Of a stretch of DNA of 10,684 nucleotides, positions 1-5,776 are shown one piece after another. Position numbers and translations under genes: made by a program. Location: the NCBI GenBank assembly GCA_036478895.1, contig JAZGEV010000036.1:1-10684 (forward strand). The letters are read 5' to 3'. The notes under the pieces were generated by a model. It was not told where the DNA came from and ran no database searches. It saw nothing but the letters and a program-made list of their open reading frames with translations. Origin of the DNA: S010-17 sp036478895. GTDB taxonomy: Bacteria; Bacteroidota; Bacteroidia; Flavobacteriales; Flavobacteriaceae. The number at the start of each line of letters is the position of its first letter. Within the stretch, counting starts at the first letter, position 1.

Positions 1-467
1 AATTCTTTTCCTAAAGAACACGCATCATCGCAAATTTTCCAACTGTTGTAATTTACGGCAGAAAATTCCGAGTAATCTTGTACTCTTACTGGATATAAGT
101 GACAAGAAATAGGTTTTTTCCAAGTTATCTTTCCTTGATTATATGCTTCTTCAATAGCACAAAGTGCTACTTTTTTTTCATCAAAAATAACGTAAGCACA
201 ATCTTTTTCATCTATTAAGGTAGTTTCATGTTCACCATCTTTATTTGTTGTATAAATACCTTGCTTCTCAATTTCTTTAATTCCCTCAGGACGCATAAAC
301 GGTTTTACTTTAGGGTAAATATCGCGCATTATTTGTAATTCACTTTCCTCCAATGGTGCACCAGCATCACCGTCAATACAACATTGTCCTTTACAGGCAG
401 ACAAATTACAAACAAACTCTTTTTCAATAATATCTTCCGATACTATGGTTTTTCCTATTTGAATCAT
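1..467 (-). CDS. DUF3109-like cysteine-rich protein (3' part missing)
   Basis: This frame runs from an ATG at 467 leftward off the window edge without a stop, giving 155 residues of the N-terminal part. It is rich in cysteine: C20, C25, C29 and C30 form a C-x4-C-x3-CC cluster, followed by C90, C103, C122 (in ISCHLYPVR), C146 and C150. That pattern, with the CKGQCCIDGD and SCHLYPVR stretches, matches what I know of the DUF3109 family common in Bacteroidota, which resembles YkgJ-type proteins thought to bind a metal or iron-sulfur cluster. No biochemical role is established. There is no signal peptide, so it is probably cytoplasmic. A -7 element lies only a few bases before the ATG, so the transcript may be nearly leaderless. 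A terminator separates it from the lipoprotein gene upstream, so it is probably transcribed alone or with genes to the left. The family call is from memory of the motif pattern. Confidence 0.85.
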   Translation of the reverse strand, partial: MIQIGKTIVSEDIIEKEFVCNLSACKGQCCIDGDAGAPLEESELQIMRDIYPKVKPFMRPEGIKEIEKQGIYTTNKDGEHETTLIDEKDCAYVIFDEKKVALCAIEEAYNQGKITWKKPISCHLYPVRVQDYSEFSAVNYNSWKICDDACSLGKE

Positions 468-471
468 ACTG

Positions 472-479
472 CAAAAGTA
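472..479 (-). promoter_or_regulatory. -7 promoter element of the DUF3109 gene
   Basis: Read on the minus strand this is TACTTTTG, a perfect match to the Bacteroidota sigma-A -7 consensus TAnnTTTG. It ends 4 bases before the ATG at 467, so transcription should start at or just before the start codon. The upstream -33 region would lie within the terminator of the preceding gene, and I see no clear TTG there. Confidence 0.55.
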
Positions 480-480
480 A

Positions 481-521
481 CTAAAATAAAAAAGTGTCCA
501 AAAAATATTTAAGGACACTTT
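481..521 (-). terminator. Rho-independent terminator of the lipoprotein gene
   Basis: A perfect 9-bp stem (491-499 with 513-521, AAAGTGTCC/GGACACTTT) closes a 13-base AT loop. On the minus strand it is followed by a T-rich run (490 to 482). It lies 21 bases after the stop of the lipoprotein gene at 543. The run of A at 486-493 gives the T tract only on the minus strand, so it acts in that direction. Confidence 0.8.
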
Positions 522-542
522 ATATAATTCGTTAATTTTTAA

Positions 543-1064
543 TTACAAAGCTTGCACAGCTACCGTTAAATCAAAATCAATTTTTAATATTAATGTACTC
601 ATTTCAGTAGCGTTTGTGCTTCCAGTTACATTAATATCCAATTGCTTTGCGTTCTTTAACTTATTAGCCAAAATAGTTAGTTTATCAACATCGTTTATTG
701 GGAAAGTCGTTTGTGATTGTATGTCGTTAACAAAAGAATTGTGTGTGTATGGTCCAAAAATTTCACCTTCGGATGCTAAAGAAACTTCACCTCCAACAGT
801 ATCACTAGTTCCTGTAAAAGAAATTACTTTATATTTTATACTGTTTATTTTTACGTTTTCTATATGATTAAGATAATCATCTAAATCTGTATTCTCAGAA
901 AAATTTATACTATAAGGCATTGTTATTTCACCACTTGCAGGAATTGATAATGTGATTTCTTTTGTAAAACTAGTATTTACGTCTAGTATTGTTAACTCAT
1001 CATCGCAAGACGATAAAAAGAAAAAACACAATATTACAAAGGATAATTTTTTAACTGTTTTCAT
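543..1064 (-). CDS. Small lipoprotein of unknown function
   Basis: This is a 173-residue protein with a type II signal peptide: a basic start (MKTVKK), a hydrophobic stretch at 7-17 and a lipobox LSSC with the acylated cysteine at C20. The residues after it are DDE. In Bacteroidota, acidic residues just after the cysteine act as a lipoprotein export signal that places the protein on the cell surface (known for Capnocytophaga and Flavobacterium), so surface exposure is a fair inference. The mature part (about 153 residues) alternates short hydrophobic and polar stretches, as in a beta-sandwich, and has no cysteine. I do not recognise a family. It is monocistronic: a promoter lies 26 bases upstream and a terminator follows. 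The ATG at 1064 fits the signal peptide exactly. Confidence 0.85.
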   Translation of the reverse strand: MKTVKKLSFVILCFFFLSSCDDELTILDVNTSFTKEITLSIPASGEITMPYSINFSENTDLDDYLNHIENVKINSIKYKVISFTGTSDTVGGEVSLASEGEIFGPYTHNSFVNDIQSQTTFPINDVDKLTILANKLKNAKQLDINVTGSTNATEMSTLILKIDFDLTVAVQAL

Positions 1065-1089
1065 TATTTTGATTTTAATGTTAATAATA

Positions 1090-1097
1090 CAAAGTTA
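1090..1097 (-). promoter_or_regulatory. -7 promoter element of the lipoprotein gene
   Basis: The minus strand reads TAACTTTG, a perfect TAnnTTTG match, 25 bases before the ATG at 1064. This predicts a start of transcription near 1085 and a leader of about 20 bases. No good -33 TTG is visible at the usual spacing, which would fit a promoter that needs an activator. Confidence 0.6.
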
Positions 1098-1119
1098 AGC
1101 TATTTATTTTGAATAATTT

Positions 1120-1135
1120 AGGGGAAAAATCCCCT
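1120..1135. promoter_or_regulatory. GGGGA/TCCCC dyad, candidate operator
   Basis: A perfect inverted repeat AGGGGA-N4-TCCCCT stands out as GC-rich in a very AT-rich divergent intergenic region. Its centre (1127.5) lies about 42 bases upstream of the predicted lipoprotein start of transcription, the place where class II activators bind, and about 90 bases upstream of the predicted marC start. It could also form a 6-bp RNA hairpin, but it lies upstream of both predicted transcription starts, so a DNA-binding role is more likely. The cognate regulator is unknown. Confidence 0.4.
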
Positions 1136-1182
1136 TTATTATGATTGTTTATTAAATACTGTAAAATAGTCATAAAATTTAA

Positions 1183-1211
1183 TTGTATTTTTGAAATATA
1201 ATTTACTTTTG
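1183..1211 (+). promoter_or_regulatory. Promoter of marC-hemW
   Basis: A -33-like TTG (1183-1185) and a perfect -7 element TACTTTTG (1204-1211) are separated by 18 bases, within the spacing seen for Bacteroidota sigma-A promoters. Transcription should start near 1218, leaving a leader of about 14 bases before the ATG at 1232. Confidence 0.65.
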
Positions 1212-1231
1212 CCAGAAAAAAAAATCTAAAA

Positions 1232-1831
1232 ATGGACTACTTTATATCACTATTTGAACATTTAATTTTTAAAGAAATATTAACTGCCTCCTTAGTATTA
1301 TTTGCAGTTATTGATATTGTAGGAAGTATTCCTATAATTATTGATTTACGCCAAAAAGTAGGTCATATACAATCGGAAAAAGCGTCAATTGTAGCTAGTA
1401 TTATTATGATTTTGTTTTTATTTATAGGTAAGGAAATTTTAAACTTAATTGGTATTGATGTTAATTCATTTGCAGTTGCAGGTGCATTTGTGATTTTATT
1501 TTTAGCATTTGAAATGATTTTAGGAATTGAATTATTTAAAGACGATTCTCCCGAAACAGCCAGTGTTGTACCTTTAGCATTTCCATTAATTGCAGGTGCT
1601 GGAACAATGACTACCTTATTATCTCTAAAAGCAGAATATCACAACATAAATATTATTATTGCTATTATTGTGAATATGATTTTTGTGTACGGAGTTTTAA
1701 AATCATCCAAAAAAATAGAAAATTTCTTTGGTAAAGGCGGTATAGCAGTTATTAGAAAAGTTTTTGGAGTAATTTTATTAGCCATTGCTGTAAAATTATT
1801 TGCAACAAATGTGCAATTATTGATTCAATAA
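1232..1831 (+). CDS. marC: MarC family integral membrane protein
   Basis: This 199-residue hydrophobic protein has about six membrane segments: roughly 14-36, 51-74, 78-98, 109-130, 138-154 and 172-193. Its length and layout match the MarC/UPF0056 family (E. coli MarC, YchE and YhgN are about 200 residues). The family's conserved proline- and glycine-rich segment appears as PLAFPLIAGAGTMTTL near residues 113-128. MarC proteins sit in the inner membrane. MarC was once linked to multiple antibiotic resistance, but that was not upheld, and the substrate remains unknown. The ATG follows a purine-rich AAAAATCTAAAA stretch with no real Shine-Dalgarno, which is normal for this phylum. The stop TAA (1829-1831) is directly followed, in the same frame, by hemW, so the two genes are almost certainly cotranscribed. 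The symbol refers to the family; which paralogue it is cannot be told. Confidence 0.85.
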   Translation: MDYFISLFEHLIFKEILTASLVLFAVIDIVGSIPIIIDLRQKVGHIQSEKASIVASIIMILFLFIGKEILNLIGIDVNSFAVAGAFVILFLAFEMILGIELFKDDSPETASVVPLAFPLIAGAGTMTTLLSLKAEYHNINIIIAIIVNMIFVYGVLKSSKKIENFFGKGGIAVIRKVFGVILLAIAVKLFATNVQLLIQ

Positions 1832-1840
1832 ATAAAAAGA

Positions 1841-2965
1841 ATTATCGCCGGAATTTACATTCACATACCATTTTGTAAGCAAGCTTGTCATTATTGTGAT
1901 TTTCATTTTTCAACGTCTTTAAAGAAAAAAGATGATTTGGTAAAAGCCCTTGCAAAAGAATTGATACTTCGTAAAGGTGAGATACATACTCCAATAGAAA
2001 CCATCTATTTTGGCGGTGGTACGCCTTCGCTTTTATCTGCTATAGAAATTGATTTTTTATTACAAACCATTGATCATAATTATGAAATTACATCAAATCC
2101 CGAAATTACTTTAGAGGCCAATCCCGATGATTTAACCAAACAAAAAATAATAGAATTAGCCAATTCTAAAATAAATAGATTAAGCATTGGTGTTCAATCG
2201 TTTTTTAACGATGATCTAAAATTATTAAACAGAGCTCACAATGCAACAGAAGCTATTAACTCATTAAAAATAGCCACAAAATATTTTGATAATATCACGA
2301 TTGATTTAATTTATGGCATACCAAATTTAGATGAAGAAAAGTGGCAAAAAAATCTACAAATTACATTTGATTTAGACGTAAATCACATATCTAGTTATGC
2401 TTTAACAGTTGAACCTAAAACAGCTTTATTTCAGTTAATTAAAGAAAAAAAATATCCAAAATTAGATGAAGAATTAGCCTTAGCACATTTTAACATTTTG
2501 GTTGAGGAAACTCAAAAAGAAAATTACTTGCATTACGAGGTTTCAAACTTTGCAAAAGAAGGTTATATTTCCAAACACAACAGCGCCTACTGGAATGGAA
2601 TAAATTACATTGGTATTGGGCCATCTGCACATTCATTTAATGGAAAAATGCGCAGTTGGAATATCAATAACAACACAAAATATATTAAAGCCCTGCAAGA
2701 AAACAATTTACCTAGCCAACAAGAAACGCTCTCTAAAACAGAATTATATAACGAAACTATAATGATTGGTTTACGAACCTCTTGGGGAATTTCATTAAAT
2801 GATATTGAGCTAAAATTTGGAAAAAAAATAAAAGAAACCTTATTACAAAACATTAAAAAACATCTTAAAAATAAAACATTACAACTAATTAATAATCAAC
2901 TTTCAACTACTAAAAAAGGAAAGTTTTTGATTGATGGTATTGCTTCTGATTTATTTTTCATTTAA
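1841..2965 (+). CDS. hemW: HemW, radical SAM heme chaperone (non-canonical start)
   Basis: HemW is a radical SAM protein related to the oxygen-independent coproporphyrinogen III oxidase HemN; members studied bind heme and deliver it to respiratory enzymes. Counting from ATT at 1841, the protein has 374 residues, the usual HemW length. It shows the radical SAM cluster motif C12-x3-C16-x2-C19 preceded by GIYIHIPF, the SAM-binding GGGTPS at 58-63, a GVQSF segment, and the HemW-type heme-binding HNSAYW at 246-251. The reading frame is open from the marC stop (1829-1831), but no ATG, GTG or TTG occurs before TTG 1937, which lies after the cysteines. Homologs as I recall them begin with (I)AGIYIHIP, so the start should be ATT 1841 or ATC 1844; ATA 1832 is also possible. 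Translational coupling to marC would help such a weak start. A point mutation or sequencing error in an ATG is the alternative. Confidence 0.85.
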   Translation: MIAGIYIHIPFCKQACHYCDFHFSTSLKKKDDLVKALAKELILRKGEIHTPIETIYFGGGTPSLLSAIEIDFLLQTIDHNYEITSNPEITLEANPDDLTKQKIIELANSKINRLSIGVQSFFNDDLKLLNRAHNATEAINSLKIATKYFDNITIDLIYGIPNLDEEKWQKNLQITFDLDVNHISSYALTVEPKTALFQLIKEKKYPKLDEELALAHFNILVEETQKENYLHYEVSNFAKEGYISKHNSAYWNGINYIGIGPSAHSFNGKMRSWNINNNTKYIKALQENNLPSQQETLSKTELYNETIMIGLRTSWGISLNDIELKFGKKIKETLLQNIKKHLKNKTLQLINNQLSTTKKGKFLIDGIASDLFFI

Positions 2966-3085
2966 ATTAAAATAGGAACTATTTTTAAGCATAAAAATAA
3001 TCTCCAAAACACCATTCTTCATTATTTTAATATCAATTAATTTTACACTCTTAAAGTTATTCACATTTTACTAACCATCAATTAG

Positions 3086-3112
3086 TTAACATTGTTATTA
3101 AATTAATGTTAA
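3086..3112. repeat. 8-bp inverted repeat upstream of the T9SS protein gene
   Basis: TTAACATT (3086-3093) and AATGTTAA (3105-3112) form a perfect inverted repeat with an 11-base spacer. Its centre lies about 65 bases upstream of the predicted start of transcription of the secreted protein gene. It could be an operator, but such AT-rich repeats arise easily by chance in this background. Confidence 0.25.
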
Positions 3113-3150
3113 GATTCCTTTTTAGTATTAAATTTTTAGTTTATATAATG

Positions 3151-3158
3151 TATATTTG
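3151..3158 (+). promoter_or_regulatory. -7 promoter element of the secreted T9SS protein gene
   Basis: TATATTTG matches TAnnTTTG perfectly, and the following GCAGTAAC context is typical of flavobacterial promoters. Transcription should start near 3165, giving a leader of about 33 bases. The -33 region holds only TTTTTAG, a weak match. Confidence 0.6.
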
Positions 3159-3197
3159 CAGTAACATTTTATAAAACACATTTAAAAATATTTTAAC

Positions 3198-4853
3198 ATG
3201 AAAAAAATTTACTTTTTATTAGTTGCTATCTTGGTAACTAACTTATCATTCGCTCAAGGGAATGAAGATTTTACAAATTTAGCCGCAGGTAATAGTTATT
3301 CTGATGGTAGCTTTACTGGTAATAATAGTATTACTTGGACTTATACTGCGTCTAGAGATGCTATAGAAAACGATGGCGGATTGCCTGTTGCTGGACAAAT
3401 GCCAGCTTTAATGCTTAGAAGAGTATCTAGTAATAGTGCCTTAGTTTCCTCAACTATAAGTGGAGGAATAGGAGACTTTTCTGTGAAATTATACAAACAA
3501 TTTACAGGTGGTGGAGATAGACAAGTAGAATTATTCGTAAATGGCGTATCTAAAGGTACATCTACAGGTTTTGATGATTATAATGAACACGTTTTTTCTG
3601 TAACTGGAATTAATGTTGGAGGAGATATTACCATTGAGTTAAAAAACATATCAGCAAAACAAGTTGCAATAGATGATATTACTTGGACTGCATTTGCAGG
3701 AGCTGCAATGCCAGCAATGAGTATTAATTCTCCATCGGAAGGTGAAGTTTTAAATTCTGGTGATGTGACAGTTACTTATGGAATTAGTAACTTTAATGTT
3801 GCTACTGCAGGAATGGGTGATGGTCATTTCCATTACGAATTAACCGGTCCAACTGCAATTGCATCTACTCCAGTATATTCAAATACAGGCTCATTTGATA
3901 TGAACGGATTAATGCCAGGTGATTATACTTTATTTATGGATTTAAGAGATGATGCTCATGCGTCATTAAATCCTGCCGTTGAAGCAACAATTAATTTTAC
4001 TGTTCGTGCATTTACTACTGTAGCAGATATTGCTGCGCTAAGAGCAGGTACAACTGGAGATGGTTATGAATTAACTGGAGAAGCTCTAATCAACTATGAA
4101 CAATCTTTTAGACATCAAAAATGGATTCAAGACGCTACTGCTGGTATCTTAATTGATGATAATGCTGGTAATATTACTGCTGGTGTAAGAGGTGACGGAC
4201 TATCTGGTATTAAAGGAGTTTTAGGAGAATACCAAGGCATGTTACAATTTATACCTGCAATGGATGCAACACTTGTATCGCCTTCTACAGTTACAATTAC
4301 ACCAGAAGAAGTAACTTTTGCAGATTTAAATGCAAATCCAAATGATTATGAAGCTGAATTAGTAAAAGTTGTTGGTGTATTACTTGCAGATACTGCTGGT
4401 GGTGATGGTAACTTTGCTAACGGAAATCAATATCCTATGACTCAAGGGTCTGATAATTTAGATTTTAGAACAAATTTCTATGGTGTAGATTATATTACTA
4501 CAGCTTTACCAACAACTGCTCAAGACATTGTTGGTTTAATTGGAGAAAGATCTAGTGGTTATTTCTTTGCAGCAAGGGATTTAGCAGATTTTCTAACTGT
4601 TAATGCACTAGAAAATAACGCTATCAAAGGTTTTGTAATGTATCCAAACCCAGTAAATAATGGAACATTAAACATAACTACATTAAATAATTTAGATAAA
4701 AATATCCAAATTTTTAACATCTTAGGGAAACAAGTATTAGCAACTACTATAACTGGAACAACAGTAAATGTAGCTGACTTAAATGCTGGAATCTACTTAA
4801 TAAGAGTTGAAGAAGCTGGAAGTTTTACAACAAGAAAATTAATGATTAAATAA
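3198..4853 (+). CDS. Secreted multidomain protein with T9SS type A sorting domain
   Basis: This 551-residue protein begins with a Sec signal peptide (cleavage probably after SFA, residue 19) and ends with a T9SS sorting domain. That domain (about 478-551) has YPNP at 482-485, an IFNILGKQV strand, LNAGIYLIRV and a terminal KLMIK. Such proteins cross the outer membrane by type IX secretion and are released or anchored on the surface. Between these lie three modules. Residues 20-168 form a beta-rich domain (VELFVNG, VAIDDITW) resembling jelly-roll binding modules. Residues 174-270 carry GHFHYELTG (H210, H212) and a later DAH (H254). Residues 271-470 resemble the OB-fold/DUF5689-like modules found beside secreted nucleases (DGYELTGEALI, IQDATAGILIDD, ELVKVVGVLL). 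No catalytic nuclease or hydrolase domain is visible, so it is more likely a binding or adhesion protein. It stands alone between its own promoter and a strong terminator. The module assignments are from pattern memory. Confidence 0.85.
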   Translation: MKKIYFLLVAILVTNLSFAQGNEDFTNLAAGNSYSDGSFTGNNSITWTYTASRDAIENDGGLPVAGQMPALMLRRVSSNSALVSSTISGGIGDFSVKLYKQFTGGGDRQVELFVNGVSKGTSTGFDDYNEHVFSVTGINVGGDITIELKNISAKQVAIDDITWTAFAGAAMPAMSINSPSEGEVLNSGDVTVTYGISNFNVATAGMGDGHFHYELTGPTAIASTPVYSNTGSFDMNGLMPGDYTLFMDLRDDAHASLNPAVEATINFTVRAFTTVADIAALRAGTTGDGYELTGEALINYEQSFRHQKWIQDATAGILIDDNAGNITAGVRGDGLSGIKGVLGEYQGMLQFIPAMDATLVSPSTVTITPEEVTFADLNANPNDYEAELVKVVGVLLADTAGGDGNFANGNQYPMTQGSDNLDFRTNFYGVDYITTALPTTAQDIVGLIGERSSGYFFAARDLADFLTVNALENNAIKGFVMYPNPVNNGTLNITTLNNLDKNIQIFNILGKQVLATTITGTTVNVADLNAGIYLIRVEEAGSFTTRKLMIK

Positions 4854-4874
4854 TTAACTTTCTTTTAAAAAATT

Positions 4875-4910
4875 AAAAGCCTTGAAAATAAATTTTCAAG
4901 GCTTTTTTTT
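4875..4910 (+). terminator. Strong rho-independent terminator after the T9SS protein
   Basis: A perfect 14-bp stem (4875-4888 with 4893-4906) closes a 4-base loop (TAAA), with a GCCTTG/CAAGGC core and an unbroken run of eight T (4903-4910). It lies 21 bases after the stop codon. The A-rich 5' flank could also let it work weakly on the minus strand. Confidence 0.92.
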
Positions 4911-5245
4911 GTGTTTTAATATTGATTATTTCTTACTGAAATTACTTTTTATTATAAAAAGACACTAAGCATCAATACGGTTATTAAACTTAAAAACAAT
5001 TGGCTACTTTTTTATAAAGATCCCATTAAACTTTAATTCATTTTAATAATTACTCAAAGCTTAAGAACAATATCAGTTTAAGCATATCGATACACTAATA
5101 TAAACAGTGACAATAATGTTAGTTCGATCGGTATTTACACAACGTTTAATAGTGCTAGAAGAATTAAGTGTTTCTAAAAGTATTGTTTCCTTAAGTCAGG
5201 AAAAAAACAAAATTTTAAAGAACCAAATTAAAAATTATTATGAAT
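4911..5245. other. Intergenic stretch without a clear gene
   Basis: This is the largest gap in the window, between two converging terminators. I see no RNA gene, no perfect TAnnTTTG promoter and no reading frame resembling a known protein on either strand. The only candidate is a 43-codon ORF at its right end, listed separately. Confidence 0.6.
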
Positions 5246-5247
5246 AA
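5116..5247 (+). CDS. Doubtful 43-residue ORF
   Basis: An ATG-to-TAA frame encodes MLVRSVFTQRLIVLEELSVS... with a lysine-rich, helix-like second half ending in KNYYE. It is preceded in frame by a TAA at 5101. It has no recognisable promoter or ribosome binding site and resembles no family I know. It ends directly beside the mscL terminator. It may be chance, or the remnant of a decayed gene. Confidence 0.15.
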   Translation: MLVRSVFTQRLIVLEELSVSKSIVSLSQEKNKILKNQIKNYYE

Positions 5248-5276
5248 AAAAACTCGCTCCAAAAAAGGAACGAGTT
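5246..5276 (-). terminator. Rho-independent terminator of mscL
   Basis: The arms 5251-5260 and 5267-5276 flank a 6-base loop. In the minus-strand RNA the stem is 10 bp (AACTCGUUCC/GGAGCGAGUU, one G-U pair) and is followed by a run of seven U (5252 to 5246, the first two shared with the stem). The G-U pair would be a C-A mismatch in the plus-strand RNA, so the structure favours the minus direction. It lies 36 bases after the mscL stop. Confidence 0.85.
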
Positions 5277-5312
5277 AGTATCATAAAAAAGGTTTGGTAA
5301 CTTTTTACAATA

Positions 5313-5711
5313 TTACTTTTTAAGTAAATCTCTAATTTCACCTAATAAATCTTCTTGAGAAGGTCCTGCTGGTGCAGCTGGTTGTTTATTTCTCATTTTA
5401 TTATATGATTTAATTATCATAAACATAACAAAACCTACTATAATTAAGTTAATGATAGAATCAATCCAAGCACCATATTTTATTGCATTTTCAGCTACAT
5501 ATCCAGCTTCACCTACTTTTCCAACAGCTTCAGCTAAAACGTGCTTTTTATCAGCAAAGCTTACACCTCCAGATAACATACCAATCAATGGCATTACAAT
5601 ATCGCTAACAAATCCATTAACAACTTTCCCAATAGCACTTGCCATTATAACAGCAATTGCAAACTCAATAACGTTTCCGCCAGTGATAAACTCTTTAAAT
5701 TCTTTAAACAT
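5313..5711 (-). CDS. mscL: Large-conductance mechanosensitive channel MscL
   Basis: MscL is an inner-membrane homopentamer that opens under membrane tension and releases solutes during hypo-osmotic shock. The 132 residues match the family length. The N-terminal amphipathic helix FKEFKEF is followed by TM1 with the signature GGNVIEFAIAVIMASAIGKVVN (about 11-32), then DIVMPLIG, a periplasmic loop (about 45-75), TM2 (about 83-102), and the C-terminal bundle helix EDLLGEIRDLLKK. Aligned by eye to the E. coli protein, pore-lining L19 becomes F17, G22 becomes A20, and V23 is kept as V21. Substitutions in this constriction are known to shift the gating tension in E. coli. It has its own promoter and terminator, 65 bases downstream of alr, although alr read-through is possible. 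Confidence 0.95.
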   Translation of the reverse strand: MFKEFKEFITGGNVIEFAIAVIMASAIGKVVNGFVSDIVMPLIGMLSGGVSFADKKHVLAEAVGKVGEAGYVAENAIKYGAWIDSIINLIIVGFVMFMIIKSYNKMRNKQPAAPAGPSQEDLLGEIRDLLKK

Positions 5712-5744
5712 AATTATATTTTTATTTGGTTAATTAATATGTTA

Positions 5745-5752
5745 CAAATATA
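5745..5752 (-). promoter_or_regulatory. -7 promoter element of mscL
   Basis: The minus strand reads TATATTTG, a perfect TAnnTTTG match, 33 bases before the mscL ATG. This predicts a leader of just under 30 bases. No clear -33 TTG is visible. It lies in the 65-base gap between alr and mscL. Confidence 0.5.
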
Positions 5753-5776
5753 ATAAAAAAATAACATCTAAGTTTT

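Noticed and set aside
616..867. 83-codon plus-strand ORF opposite the lipoprotein gene
   Set aside because: It is antisense to a well-supported lipoprotein gene with its own promoter and terminator, and its product resembles no protein.
2605..2853. 82-codon minus-strand ORF inside hemW
   Set aside because: It is a shadow of the conserved hemW frame.
1937..2965. hemW starting at TTG 1937
   Set aside because: This start removes the conserved IHIPF-C-x3-C-x2-C radical SAM motif that is encoded in frame just upstream.
2980..2999. 8-bp AT-only hairpin (TATTTTTA-N4-TAAAAATA) after hemW as a terminator
   Set aside because: The stem has no G-C pairs and no following T run, so it is unlikely to terminate transcription.
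4989..5071. Imperfect direct repeat CTTAAAAACAAT / CTTAAGAACAAT in the intergenic gap
   Set aside because: A 12-base match with one mismatch is expected by chance in DNA this AT-rich.
5452..5733. 93-codon plus-strand ORF opposite mscL
   Set aside because: It is antisense to mscL, which is certain from its motifs.
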